64,000 nucleotides of DNA, from assembly GCF_900475285.1 (NCBI RefSeq), contig NZ_LS483370.1:2866001-2930000 (forward strand), read 5' to 3'. This stretch comes from Pseudomonas taetrolens (GTDB taxonomy: Bacteria > Pseudomonadota > Gammaproteobacteria > Pseudomonadales > Pseudomonadaceae). The notes beneath the pieces were generated by a model, which did not search any database, had not been told where the DNA came from, and worked only from the letters and a program-made list of their open reading frames with translations. The position numbers were made by a program, and so were the translations under genes. Positions 53,990 to 62,424 of the stretch are shown one piece after another. Position 1 is the stretch's first letter; every line of letters begins with the position of its first letter.

Positions 53990-55144
53990 TCAAAAGCGGG
54001 TGAGGGTATGGGTCTCGATGAAATCGAAATCGATCTCTTCGCCCAGGCCTGGCAGATCCGACAGGTGTACAAAACCATCGCTGTCCATTGGATCAACCAG
54101 TCGCTTGAGATAGGCCGGCACTTCGTCGTAATCCAGGTACGGGTGCAACAGCCCGCGCTCATACCAGGTACAGTTCTTGATCGCGCCGACCACCGCCAGG
54201 TTGGCGGCCCCGTTACCGTGAATTTCGCAATCCATGCCAAAGGATTCGGCCATGTGCGCCACCTTCAGGCAAGGTGCAATCCCCCCGACACCCGCTACAC
54301 CGGCACGCAAAATATCGCAGACGTCGTGCTTCACCCAACTGGCGCGGCTCAAGTGTTTACCGGCCAGGGTTTCCGGGCCCAGCACCGGGATTTCCAGTTG
54401 CCCTGCCAGCCAGGCATAAGACTCGGCGGAGTCTTCCATCATCGGTTCTTCAAACCAGGCAAAGTCGAGCTTTTGCAGTTCGCGGCCGATATATAGCGCG
54501 TCGGTACGGCTGTACCAGTGATAACCATCGAGCATCAGGGCGATGTCCGGGCCGACCGCTTCTCGCACGGCGGCGCAGGCCTTGATATCTATACGCGGGC
54601 TGGGCGCAAACGACACCGGCGGCATCCAGGTGTGCAGCTTGATTGCCTTGTAGCCACGCTTGACCAGGGTCTCGGCAAAACGCCCGTAATCTTCAGGGGT
54701 TGCCAATCCACCCGGCAGTTCATCGCCACACATCGTGGACCCGTACGCCGGCACCTTGTCGCGGAAACCGCCGATGAGCTTGTGCACCGGCACGCCCAGC
54801 TTGCGCCCCGCCCAATCCCACAACGCCTGCTCCACCAGCGCCAGCGCGCGATCAGTCAATTGACTGGCGCTACCACGTTGCCAGTGCGCCAGTTCGTGCC
54901 AGATTTTTTCGCGATCGAAGGCGTTTTGCCCGACCAGTACCTTGCGCACAAAACCGTCGAGCACATAGGGCCGGATCAACTCAGGCGCGCCAAAGGCATA
55001 TCCCTCATTGCCATCCTCGGTCTGGATGCGCAACAGCGCCATTTGGGCCTGGGCAACATCGCCGGGATGGGCATGGCCGGCACTGTCTACTGCGCGGCGG
55101 GTCGGGTAGGAAAACACCTGGACGTTGACTGCAGTAATTCTCAT
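53990..55144 (-). CDS. Mandelate racemase / muconate lactonising-family enzyme (sugar-acid dehydratase or cycloisomerase)
   Basis: The 384-residue enolase-superfamily protein has metal ligands in LMLDGYHWYS (Asp), WFEEPMMED (Glu) and LGPETLAG (Glu), a His-Asp dyad (CDILRAG and CEIHGNGAANL), and KAIKLHTW in the base position, i.e. K-x-H instead of the more common K-x-K. That fits the mandelate-racemase subgroup of sugar-acid dehydratases. In an operon with uronate dehydrogenase a galactaro-lactone cycloisomerase or galactarate dehydratase role is likely, but this is inference. ATG 55144 (MRITAVNV) is the family start. It is divergent from kdgM. Confidence 0.85.
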   Translation of the reverse strand: MRITAVNVQVFSYPTRRAVDSAGHAHPGDVAQAQMALLRIQTEDGNEGYAFGAPELIRPYVLDGFVRKVLVGQNAFDREKIWHELAHWQRGSASQLTDRALALVEQALWDWAGRKLGVPVHKLIGGFRDKVPAYGSTMCGDELPGGLATPEDYGRFAETLVKRGYKAIKLHTWMPPVSFAPSPRIDIKACAAVREAVGPDIALMLDGYHWYSRTDALYIGRELQKLDFAWFEEPMMEDSAESYAWLAGQLEIPVLGPETLAGKHLSRASWVKHDVCDILRAGVAGVGGIAPCLKVAHMAESFGMDCEIHGNGAANLAVVGAIKNCTWYERGLLHPYLDYDEVPAYLKRLVDPMDSDGFVHLSDLPGLGEEIDFDFIETHTLTRF

Positions 55145-55502
55145 GGACGTCTTAAGCCTTCTTATTGGATGTGTGGCAGGTCTGTCGCCTGTTGAAATGA
55201 TCATAAGTCATCGTACAACATTTGAAAAGACGTCTTAAAACATCTGAATAAAACCCGAAATCTATCCAAAAACACTTTTAAACCCAATGTTTACTGGGCT
55301 TTTAAAGACAACAACTAAAGAGACAACCCAGTCAAAAAACCGCTCAAATGTTTCAAGATGTAACAAATTGCCTTATAACCCGTAGACACCCCCAATGTCG
55401 TACGATAACGTATATCTGCGCGCAAAAATGACGTCTTCCCGTAACAACCGATTGCCGATTGCCCCTCACACGCACTCCAAAAAAACAATAAAAGAAGGCC
55501 GT
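55145..55502. promoter_or_regulatory. Divergent control region, enolase-family/transporter operon and kdgM
   Basis: This AT-rich 358-bp region has two candidate GntR sites. CATCGTACAACAT lies at 55209-55221 (reverse: ATGTTGTACGATG) and ATGTCGTACGATAAC at 55395-55409. Both share TNGTACGA with the site in front of the GntR gene (57974-57986). The octamer GACGTCTT also occurs three times (55146, 55229, 55430), once as the palindrome AAGACGTCTT. Promoters for both directions must lie here. Confidence 0.55.
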
Positions 55503-56228
55503 ATGAACAATCCATTACGTACGCTCGTAACTGTTGCGACCCTGTGTCTGCCGTTCTGCGTCAATGCCGATTCCGCCAGCATCAACTACCGCCATCAGTT
55601 CACTGAGGACGACAGTATTCATGCTGATCGGATCAAGCTCAGCTACCGCATGGACAGCGGCCTGGGATTTGAGGGGGAACTGAAATACCGCACGGCCGGG
55701 GATCGAGAAGATGTGGCGTACGACAACATCGTTAATAACGGCCACGAGCTGACCGTCAATTACAACTACAAGCTCAGCCCGCAATCGACGCTAACACCGG
55801 CCTTGCAGATCGACAGCTCCAAGGACGCGACGACTTACAAGCTGGGCTTGAAGTACGCCTACAAAATCAACGACACCTTCTACACCGCCGTGCGTTATCG
55901 CCATGACGCCAGAAAGCTTGATCGTGACCAGGTCAACGCAGATATCCCCGATCGCGCCAAGGATAACCAGACCACTCACCGGCTGGAGGGCTGGCTCGGC
56001 TATACCCCGGCCAGCAAGTGGGCCCTGGAATACCAGTACATTTATTTCAAGACCGACTACATCCGCTATGACAACAAGAAGAGCGATTACGAACAGAACC
56101 TGGCCGTCAAATACAAGCTGTCCAAACAATGGGCACCGTTCATGGAAATCGGCGACATCAAGGTCAACGCCACTAGCGACGATCGTCAGGCCCGCTGGCG
56201 TCTGGGGGTTCAGTACAACTTCATGTAA
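55503..56228 (+). CDS. kdgM: Oligogalacturonate-specific outer-membrane porin (KdgM family)
   Basis: The 241-residue beta-barrel has a signal peptide ending VNA. Alternating amphipathic strands follow: INYRHQFTEDDSIHADRIKLSYRM, GFEGELKYRT, LTVNYNYKLSPQS, WALEYQYIYFK and RLGVQYNFM. Size and pattern match KdgM/OmpL, a 12-strand pore for short pectin fragments. ATG 55503 has AAGAAGG upstream. It sits between the enolase-family/ABC operon and uronate dehydrogenase, which supports pectin-oligomer uptake. Confidence 0.87.
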   Translation: MNNPLRTLVTVATLCLPFCVNADSASINYRHQFTEDDSIHADRIKLSYRMDSGLGFEGELKYRTAGDREDVAYDNIVNNGHELTVNYNYKLSPQSTLTPALQIDSSKDATTYKLGLKYAYKINDTFYTAVRYRHDARKLDRDQVNADIPDRAKDNQTTHRLEGWLGYTPASKWALEYQYIYFKTDYIRYDNKKSDYEQNLAVKYKLSKQWAPFMEIGDIKVNATSDDRQARWRLGVQYNFM

Positions 56229-56321
56229 GTCAAAAAGAGCGCTCTGGCTGTCGCGCATCGGCAGCCAGGCCGCGTCACTCCCGTTACCGGCACTCACCAC
56301 CGTCCAATGGAATACCTGATC

Positions 56322-57143
56322 ATGACTACCTCCCCCTTACCCAAACCTTTCCACCGCATTCTGCTGACAGGCGCCGCCGGCGGTTTGGGCCAGATACTGC
56401 GAGAAACCCTGCAGGCCCACGCTGCCATTGTCCGAGCCTCGGACATCAGCCCGATGGCGCCGAGTCGCGGCGCACATGATGAAGTCATCACCTGCAACCT
56501 CGCCGACAAGGCCGGGGTGGCAGCCCTGGTGAAGGACGTCGACACCATCGTGCACCTGGGGGGCATTTCAGTCGAAAGGGCCTTCGAGGACATTCTCGAC
56601 GCCAATATTCGCGGCACCTTCCATATTTATGAGGCGGCGCGCCTCCACGGCATCAAGCGGATCGTCTTTGCCAGCTCCAACCACGTCACCGGGTTCTATT
56701 CGCAGGACACCCCGCTCGACGCCCACACCCCGCGCCGGCCGGACGGCTATTACGCGTTGTCCAAAGCCTACGGTGAGGACATGGCGACCTTTTACTTTCA
56801 CCGTTACGGCATCGAAACCGTAAGCCTGCGAATCGGCTCCTCGTTTCCCGAACCGCGCAATCGACGGATGCTTTCGACCTGGCTGAGTTATGGCGACCTG
56901 GATCATTTGGTGACACGTGCATTGCTGGCGCCTGATGTCGGCCATACGGTGATTTACGGCATGTCGGACAACCGCGATGCATGGTGGGACAACCGGCACG
57001 CCGCGCACTTGGGTTTTGAACCCGCAGACAGCTCCGAAGTCTTTCGCCCACAGGTCGAATGCCAGCCTCAACCGGCCATGAGCGACCCCGACAGCCTGTA
57101 TCAAGGAGGCGCTTTTACCGCTGCCGGGCCGTTTGGCGACTGA
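56322..57143 (+). CDS. udh: Uronate dehydrogenase
   Basis: The 273-residue extended SDR enzyme oxidises galacturonate or glucuronate with NAD to the aldaro-1,5-lactone. The cofactor site TGAAGGLGQILRE and the catalytic Tyr-Lys pair in YYALSKAYGEDMA (YxxxK) are visible. Substrate-region sequence SFPEPRNRRMLSTWL matches Udh of P. syringae as I recall it, as does the end QGGAFTAAGPFGD. ATG 56322 is preferred over 56307. It follows kdgM by 93 bp. Confidence 0.94.
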   Translation: MTTSPLPKPFHRILLTGAAGGLGQILRETLQAHAAIVRASDISPMAPSRGAHDEVITCNLADKAGVAALVKDVDTIVHLGGISVERAFEDILDANIRGTFHIYEAARLHGIKRIVFASSNHVTGFYSQDTPLDAHTPRRPDGYYALSKAYGEDMATFYFHRYGIETVSLRIGSSFPEPRNRRMLSTWLSYGDLDHLVTRALLAPDVGHTVIYGMSDNRDAWWDNRHAAHLGFEPADSSEVFRPQVECQPQPAMSDPDSLYQGGAFTAAGPFGD

Positions 57144-57182
57144 CGTGCCGGTCACTCACGGCAGCGCAGCGCCCTGCCCGGC

Positions 57183-57926
57183 TCAGCTCTTGGCCGTCGT
57201 CTCGTATGCCCTGCGCATCCGTTCACGGCTATTGGAAAGGTGCAGGCGCATGGCTGCCCGTGCGGCGTCGGCATCGCGCCGCGCAATCGCCTGGTAAATG
57301 TCTTCGTGCTCACGGGTCAGGCGTTCGAGATAGGGTTCCGCGTTCGGCATGTGCCGCGCGGAATGCACCCGAGTACGCGGGATAATGCTGAGTCCGAGGT
57401 GCAGCATGATGTCGGTGAAATAACGGTTACCCGTCGCCAGTGCAATCTGCTGGTGAAACTGGAAATCGGCCGACACCGCATAGTCCACACTCACCGCTCT
57501 GGAATTGAGGGCATCCAGCGAGTCACGCATCAATTGCAGTTGTTGATCGGTACGCCGCGCGCAGGCCAGACCGGCGGCTTCGACCTCCAGACTGATACGC
57601 AGCTCAAGAACTGCCAGCGCGTCATGCAGGGTGACAATGCTGGCGGGGTCGATATTGAAACCGCTTGCACTTGGAATATCTCGCACAAAAGTGCCGATGC
57701 CGTGACGGGTTTCCACCAGCCCCGCCGCCTGCAGGCGGGAAATCGCCTCGCGGACCACGGTGCGACTCACACCATGCTCCTTCATGACTTGAGACTCGGT
57801 GGGCAACTTTTCGGCACTGGCCAACTCACCGTCACGAATACGCCGGGACAGCTCGGTGACCAGCTCTTCAGCCAGACTGCGGTGCTTTCGGCGAGCACCG
57901 GGTTGGACGTTCGGGTTGTCCATCAA
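57183..57926 (-). CDS. GntR/FadR-family (FCD) regulator of the galacturonate island
   Basis: The 247-residue protein has the wHTH (LPTESQVMKEHGVSRTVV, REAISRLQAAGLVETRHG) and the FCD domain (LRISLEVEAAGLA, FQFHQQIALATGN, EHEDIYQAIARRDADAAR). It is a close paralogue of the GntR at 36477-37187. A palindrome GTTGTACGACAAC lies 48 bp upstream, implying autoregulation. Related sites before the enolase-family operon and kdgM suggest it represses the island until a uronate or aldarate binds. It converges with udh. Confidence 0.9.
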   Translation of the reverse strand: MMDNPNVQPGARRKHRSLAEELVTELSRRIRDGELASAEKLPTESQVMKEHGVSRTVVREAISRLQAAGLVETRHGIGTFVRDIPSASGFNIDPASIVTLHDALAVLELRISLEVEAAGLACARRTDQQLQLMRDSLDALNSRAVSVDYAVSADFQFHQQIALATGNRYFTDIMLHLGLSIIPRTRVHSARHMPNAEPYLERLTREHEDIYQAIARRDADAARAAMRLHLSNSRERMRRAYETTAKS

Positions 57927-57973
57927 GGGCCTTGCGTTGGGTTTACGAATGAACGCCCATCATAGCCCAAGCA

Positions 57974-57986
57974 GTTGTACGACAAC
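57974..57986. promoter_or_regulatory. GntR operator (autoregulatory)
   Basis: GTTGTACGACAAC is a perfect inverted repeat (GTTGT/ACAAC, 3-bp centre). It fits TTGTNNGACAA and shares GTTGTACGA with the reverse complement of the 55209 site. Confidence 0.6.
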
Positions 57987-58021
57987 ATACTCATCCGCAG
58001 GATGCGCATCACTTCAGTGTC

Positions 58022-59335
58022 TTATCCACGCCCCACCTTGACCCATGCCATGAGCAGTGCCGAAGACAGCACGCCGACGGTCATGAAGATATACGCCGCT
58101 CCGGGGTTACCGGTCAGGCCAATCAAGTAACCCACGATCCACGAACCGAGAAAAGCCCCCAAAGCCCCGCAGGCGTTGATCAGGCCTATCGCGCCGCCAA
58201 ACACGTTGGCCGGGAGGATCTCCGGAATCAGGGCGAAAAACGGTCCGTATGGTGCGTAAAGCGCACCGCCCGCCAGGGTCAGCAGGGCAAACGATAACCA
58301 GAAGTGCGAAGACCCGAGCAGGTACGAACAAAAGAATGCCAGAGCGCCCAACACCAGCAGCGGCCAGACGAAATGTTTGCGCTGCTGGGTTTTGTCCGAA
58401 GCCCAGGACACAACCAGCATGGCCGCGACAGCAGCCACATAAGGCACCGCGCTCAACCATCCGACCGTCACGATATCGGCTGCCGCGGCCTGCTTGATGA
58501 TACTCGGCAGCCACATGATGAAGCCGTAGACACCGATGCTCCACAGCGCGTGCACACAGCAGAGCTGGATCACCACCGGGCTGGTGAACGCCTGGCGGTA
58601 GTTGCGGACGGTCTTCATGCCTTTCTGTTCATCGGCCAGGGTGGCGGCCAGTTGGTCTTTCTCCTGTCGGGTCAGCCAATCGACCTGCTCGGGCTTGTCC
58701 CTCGCCATCCGCCACCAGACAAACGCCCAGATCACCGCCGGTGCGCCTTCGATGATGAACATCTCGCGCCAACCCCAGGCGTGAATCAAGTAGCCCGACA
58801 CGACTGACATCCACAGCACGGTGACCGGGTTGCCCAGCACCAGAAAGGTGTTGGCCCGCGAACGCTCTTTGCGCGTGAACCAGTTACTGATGAAGATCAG
58901 CATCGCGGGCATTACGGCCGCCTCGACGATGCCCAGTGACACCCGAATCACCATCAGCATCGGGATATTGGTCACCAGTCCCGTGGCCATGGCGCAAAAG
59001 CCCCACAAAATCAGGCTCCAGAACACCAGTTTGCGCACGCTGTACTTCTGCGCGTAGATCGCGCCCGGCACCTGGAAGAAAAAGTAACCCAGGAAAAACA
59101 ACGCGCCGATCAGCGACGAGGTGCTCTTGGTGATGCCCAGGTCCTGCTCGATCCCCGCCGCGCTGGCGAAGCCATAGTTGGCGCGGTCCAGGTACGCGAG
59201 ACTGTAGGTAATGAAAATCAGCGGTATCAGGTACCACCAGCGTCTGGGCGCAAAGCCCCTTGAGGTTGCCTGCGCCGTTGTGCGTTGACCGTCCAGGGCA
59301 TCCAGCGCCATGGTGTGTTCTTTGAGAGTGCTCAT
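58022..59335 (-). CDS. MFS sugar-acid transporter (ACS family, galacturonate/glucarate type)
   Basis: The 437-residue 12-TM carrier has helix 1 FITYSLAYLDRANYGFASA, the EDLGITKSTSSLIGALFFLGYF region and RVSLGIVEAAVMPAMLIF. It matches ExuT/GarP/GudP-like symporters. AGGGGA precedes ATG 59335. It lies downstream of the IdnO-like gene (spacing 35 bp), so the two are probably co-transcribed. It would import monomeric uronate or aldarate, complementing the ABC system for oligomers. Confidence 0.86.
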   Translation of the reverse strand: MSTLKEHTMALDALDGQRTTAQATSRGFAPRRWWYLIPLIFITYSLAYLDRANYGFASAAGIEQDLGITKSTSSLIGALFFLGYFFFQVPGAIYAQKYSVRKLVFWSLILWGFCAMATGLVTNIPMLMVIRVSLGIVEAAVMPAMLIFISNWFTRKERSRANTFLVLGNPVTVLWMSVVSGYLIHAWGWREMFIIEGAPAVIWAFVWWRMARDKPEQVDWLTRQEKDQLAATLADEQKGMKTVRNYRQAFTSPVVIQLCCVHALWSIGVYGFIMWLPSIIKQAAAADIVTVGWLSAVPYVAAVAAMLVVSWASDKTQQRKHFVWPLLVLGALAFFCSYLLGSSHFWLSFALLTLAGGALYAPYGPFFALIPEILPANVFGGAIGLINACGALGAFLGSWIVGYLIGLTGNPGAAYIFMTVGVLSSALLMAWVKVGRG

Positions 59336-59370
59336 GGGAATCCCCTGTTATTGTTTTTTTAGGTAACGAC

Positions 59371-60144
59371 TCAAACCACGCTGGTCAATCCTCCATCCAC
59401 GAACAGCGTTTGACCGTTGACAAAGTCGGATGCAGACGAAGCCAGGAACACCGCGGCGCCGCACAGCTCCTCGACTCGCCCCCAACGGCCCGCCGGGGTG
59501 CGCTTGCACAGCCATTCGGAAAACCCCTGGTCATCCACCAGGGCGCGATTCATCTCGGTCGCAAAGTAACCGGGGGCCAGGCCATTGGCCTGGATGCCGT
59601 GACGCGCCCATTCGGCGCACATGCCTTTTGTGAGCATCTTGACCGCGCCTTTGGACGCCGCGTAGGGCGCGATGGTCGGACGCGCCAGTTCGCTCTGGAC
59701 GGAGCAGATATTGATGATCTTGCCGCGACCACGAGCGATCATGTGCTGCGCCACCGCCTGGGAAACATGGAACACGCCATCCAGATTGACCCGCATCAGC
59801 TCGTGCCAGTCTTCGGCGCTGAAGTCTTCCAGGGGCGCGCGGCGCTGAATGCCGGCGTTGTTGATCAGGATATCGATGGCCCCGGTCTGCGCTTCAAACC
59901 CGTTGATCGCTTCGCGCAACTGCGTGCGGTCCGTGACATCGAACACCGCGATTTCTACGCTGAGCCCTTCGTCGCGCAGTTGGCTGGCCACGGCCTGGGC
60001 TTTTTGTAGATTGCGATCGTTGATCACCAGACTGGCACCGGCGCTACCCAATCCCCGGGCCAGCTCAAGTCCGATGCCTTTGCATGAACCGGTGATCAAG
60101 GCTCGCCGCCCGTCAAGCTGGAAGCTAGTGGTAGTGAATGACAT
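59371..60144 (-). CDS. SDR-family gluconate 5-dehydrogenase (IdnO-like)
   Basis: The 257-residue classical SDR has the cofactor motif TGSCKGIGLELARGLG. NNAGIQRRAPLEDF and the catalytic Tyr/Lys in YAASKGAVKMLT are visible. QANGLAPGYFATEMNRALVDD and LCKRTPAGRWG are close to E. coli IdnO as I recall it, which reduces 5-keto-gluconate to gluconate. A KduD-like role on a deoxy-keto-sugar acid is an alternative in this pectin context. ATG 60144 follows GGAG. Confidence 0.87.
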   Translation of the reverse strand: MSFTTTSFQLDGRRALITGSCKGIGLELARGLGSAGASLVINDRNLQKAQAVASQLRDEGLSVEIAVFDVTDRTQLREAINGFEAQTGAIDILINNAGIQRRAPLEDFSAEDWHELMRVNLDGVFHVSQAVAQHMIARGRGKIINICSVQSELARPTIAPYAASKGAVKMLTKGMCAEWARHGIQANGLAPGYFATEMNRALVDDQGFSEWLCKRTPAGRWGRVEELCGAAVFLASSASDFVNGQTLFVDGGLTSVV

Positions 60145-60297
60145 GCTGTACTCCACAAACAGACATTTTTATTGATTGTTTTCGACCTGCCGCCACTTCA
60201 CCTGAGGTCAACAGCAGCGTCCAATCGTCATTCATGATCGGGTGATCAAGGATTTTGATCACCCTTCGTACATGGCTGTTCAACCCGGAGATCATCA

Positions 60298-61188
60298 TTG
60301 GAAATCAAACACCTGCGCTCATTTGTAACCTTGGCCGAAGAGCTCCACTTCGGGCGCGCCGCGCAACGCCTGTCGATCGTGCAGCCAGCACTGAGCATGC
60401 AGATAAAAATGCTGGAAGAAGAATTGGGGGTGCGCTTGTTCGAGCGTAATCGGCACTCGGTCATGCTCACGGAAGTGGGCGTACTGTTCCTGCCCGAGGC
60501 ACGCGCCACGCTGGCTCAATCGGCCCATGCGGTGCAGGTGGCCAAAGCCGGTGGACGCGGTGAAATCGGTCGTGTGCGTCTGGGTTTTGTGTCATCGGTG
60601 TTGCCGCACCTGCTGCCCTCGCTGATCCGCTCGCTGCATGCGCGCTTTCCGGGCATAGAGCTGGAACTCAAGGACATGCCGGGGCCTGACCAGGCGGCTG
60701 CATTGATCAATGGCCAGCTCGACTTTGGCCTGATGCGCTTGCCCGCCGTCATCCCGGGCATTCAAACCCGTGAGGTGTTGCAGGAATCGTTCAGCATTGC
60801 CCTGCCCGGCGATCACCCGCTGGTGGCGTGCGACACCCTGCACCCGGCAGATCTGGCCCGCATCCCGGTCTTCATGCTGGCCAGACGTTACGCCCCGGGC
60901 TTCCATGATGCGCTGATGCAGGCCCTGAACAGCCAAGGAACACCGCTGGCCATCGCCTCGGAGCTGGGCGAGTTCACCACCATGCTCGCGCTGGTATCTG
61001 CCGGCCTGGGTGTTGGCCTGCTGCCCGCCAATGCCGCCCGCGCACTGCCCGCCAATGTCATCTCCCGACCGTTGGACCTGGGCAGTTACCGGGCATCCAC
61101 CGGGCTGGCCTGGGTTGATCTCAACAGCGCCGTGAAAAACACCGTGTTCAATTTGATGAACGAACTGCTGCTCCCTCCCGCGCCATGA
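60298..61188 (+). CDS. LysR-family transcriptional regulator, TTG start
   Basis: The 296-residue protein has the classic wHTH EIKHLRSFVTLAEELHFGRAAQRL and SIVQPALSMQIKMLEEELG. The LysR substrate domain holds RLGFVSSVLPHLLPSLIRSLHARFPG. It belongs to the CbnR/CatM-like group. The start is TTG 60298 behind GGAG; no ATG is near the conserved first residue. It is divergent from the IdnO-like/MFS operon and may control it. The alternative, control of the catA region, cannot be excluded. Confidence 0.88.
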   Translation: MEIKHLRSFVTLAEELHFGRAAQRLSIVQPALSMQIKMLEEELGVRLFERNRHSVMLTEVGVLFLPEARATLAQSAHAVQVAKAGGRGEIGRVRLGFVSSVLPHLLPSLIRSLHARFPGIELELKDMPGPDQAAALINGQLDFGLMRLPAVIPGIQTREVLQESFSIALPGDHPLVACDTLHPADLARIPVFMLARRYAPGFHDALMQALNSQGTPLAIASELGEFTTMLALVSAGLGVGLLPANAARALPANVISRPLDLGSYRASTGLAWVDLNSAVKNTVFNLMNELLLPPAP

Positions 61189-61198
61189 CGGTCTCGCT

Positions 61199-62326
61199 TC
61201 ACCCGCCAGCAGTGCGGTGACTGCACAGCAGCGCTGCGGCGGCGCAGGCGAACAAGGTCAGGCTCAAACTCTGCCCCCAGGCCACCAGCGACAGCGCAGC
61301 GCCGATAAGCAGGTAATACAGCAAGCCAAACAACGCTCCGGCAGTACCCAGACGGTCTTGGTACGCCGTCAGTGCTGCCCCCAGGACATTGGGAATCGCC
61401 ATGCCGAACGCCAGCACCACGCCCAGCATCGCCCAGGCGAACAGACCGCTGTCCTGCAGCAGCCCGACCAGAATGGCTCCCGCCAACAGCAATCCGCTGG
61501 CCATTTTCACCAGGGCCGCGCTGCCGAAACCGCGCTTGAGCAGGGTCTTGTTTAGCCACGCGCCGGAGCCCGAGCCCAGGGCCAGCAGCACCCCGCTCTG
61601 ACCAAATGCCTGAGGCGTCAGGCCCAGTCTTTCAAACATGAAAGGTCCAAGGCTGTAATAGCTGAACAAGGCAACGTTAAACGCGCTGACGAGCACAGCG
61701 CAGCGCCAGATGTCCCCATCTTTAAGCATCCGCCACAAGGTGTCGGCCAGCGGCGCCACGGGCACGTCGACCGGACGGGTTTCCGGCAAGGCCCATGTGC
61801 ACCAGCCACCCAGCAACAGCGCCAGCAGCAACAGGCAGGCCAGCACGCCGCGATAGCCATACAGATGCACCAGCCCCGTGCCGGCCACCAACCCCAGCGC
61901 GGGGCTGGCCGCCAGGGCAATGCCCACCAGCGAAAACACCCGGGCCAGCTCGGCGCCGCGGTAGCGGTCACGCAAGACCGTTTGAGTCACTACCGAAGCA
62001 ACGGCAGCCCCAAATGCCGCCACGGCCTGGGCCAGCAGCAACGCTTCGAGGCGCCTGGCACTCAATGCCAGCCCCGTCGCCACAGCGTACAGCGCCAAGC
62101 CTGCGAGCAACGTCAGGCGTCGCCCCAGACGATCACTGAGGCGCCCCCAGATCACTACACCCACGGCAAACGCCAGGAAGAACACCGACAGGGTCTGGGC
62201 CGCTTGTTGCGGGCTTACGGCCAATGCCAGCCCAAGGTCCGACAACGCCGGGCTGTAGAGGGTCTGGGCGATTTGCGGGAACATCAGCAAGGCAATGGCC
62301 AGCGGCAGGAGGCTTTTCAGATTCAT
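61199..62326 (-). CDS. MFS drug/metabolite transporter (Bcr/CflA or EmrD-like)
   Basis: The 375-residue 12-TM protein starts LPLAIALLMFPQIAQTLYSPALSDL, the YxPALP-like start of Bcr/CflA pumps. It has motif A GRLSDRLGRRLTL. It is likely an exporter. ATG 62326 is used; a TTG just before is possible. It is divergent from an AraC/cupin regulator, 98 bp apart, the arrangement of regulator-plus-pump pairs such as NimR/NimT. It stops 10 bp from the LysR stop. Confidence 0.85.
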   Translation of the reverse strand: MNLKSLLPLAIALLMFPQIAQTLYSPALSDLGLALAVSPQQAAQTLSVFFLAFAVGVVIWGRLSDRLGRRLTLLAGLALYAVATGLALSARRLEALLLAQAVAAFGAAVASVVTQTVLRDRYRGAELARVFSLVGIALAASPALGLVAGTGLVHLYGYRGVLACLLLLALLLGGWCTWALPETRPVDVPVAPLADTLWRMLKDGDIWRCAVLVSAFNVALFSYYSLGPFMFERLGLTPQAFGQSGVLLALGSGSGAWLNKTLLKRGFGSAALVKMASGLLLAGAILVGLLQDSGLFAWAMLGVVLAFGMAIPNVLGAALTAYQDRLGTAGALFGLLYYLLIGAALSLVAWGQSLSLTLFACAAAALLCSHRTAGG

Positions 62327-62424
62327 CAAGCAAGGCTCAACAGGGAATTGAGCGAGGATTTTAATCAGCCGTTTTCGGCGTATTATCCGGATTACGTCAA
62401 ATAACCCATGAAATCGAACAACCT

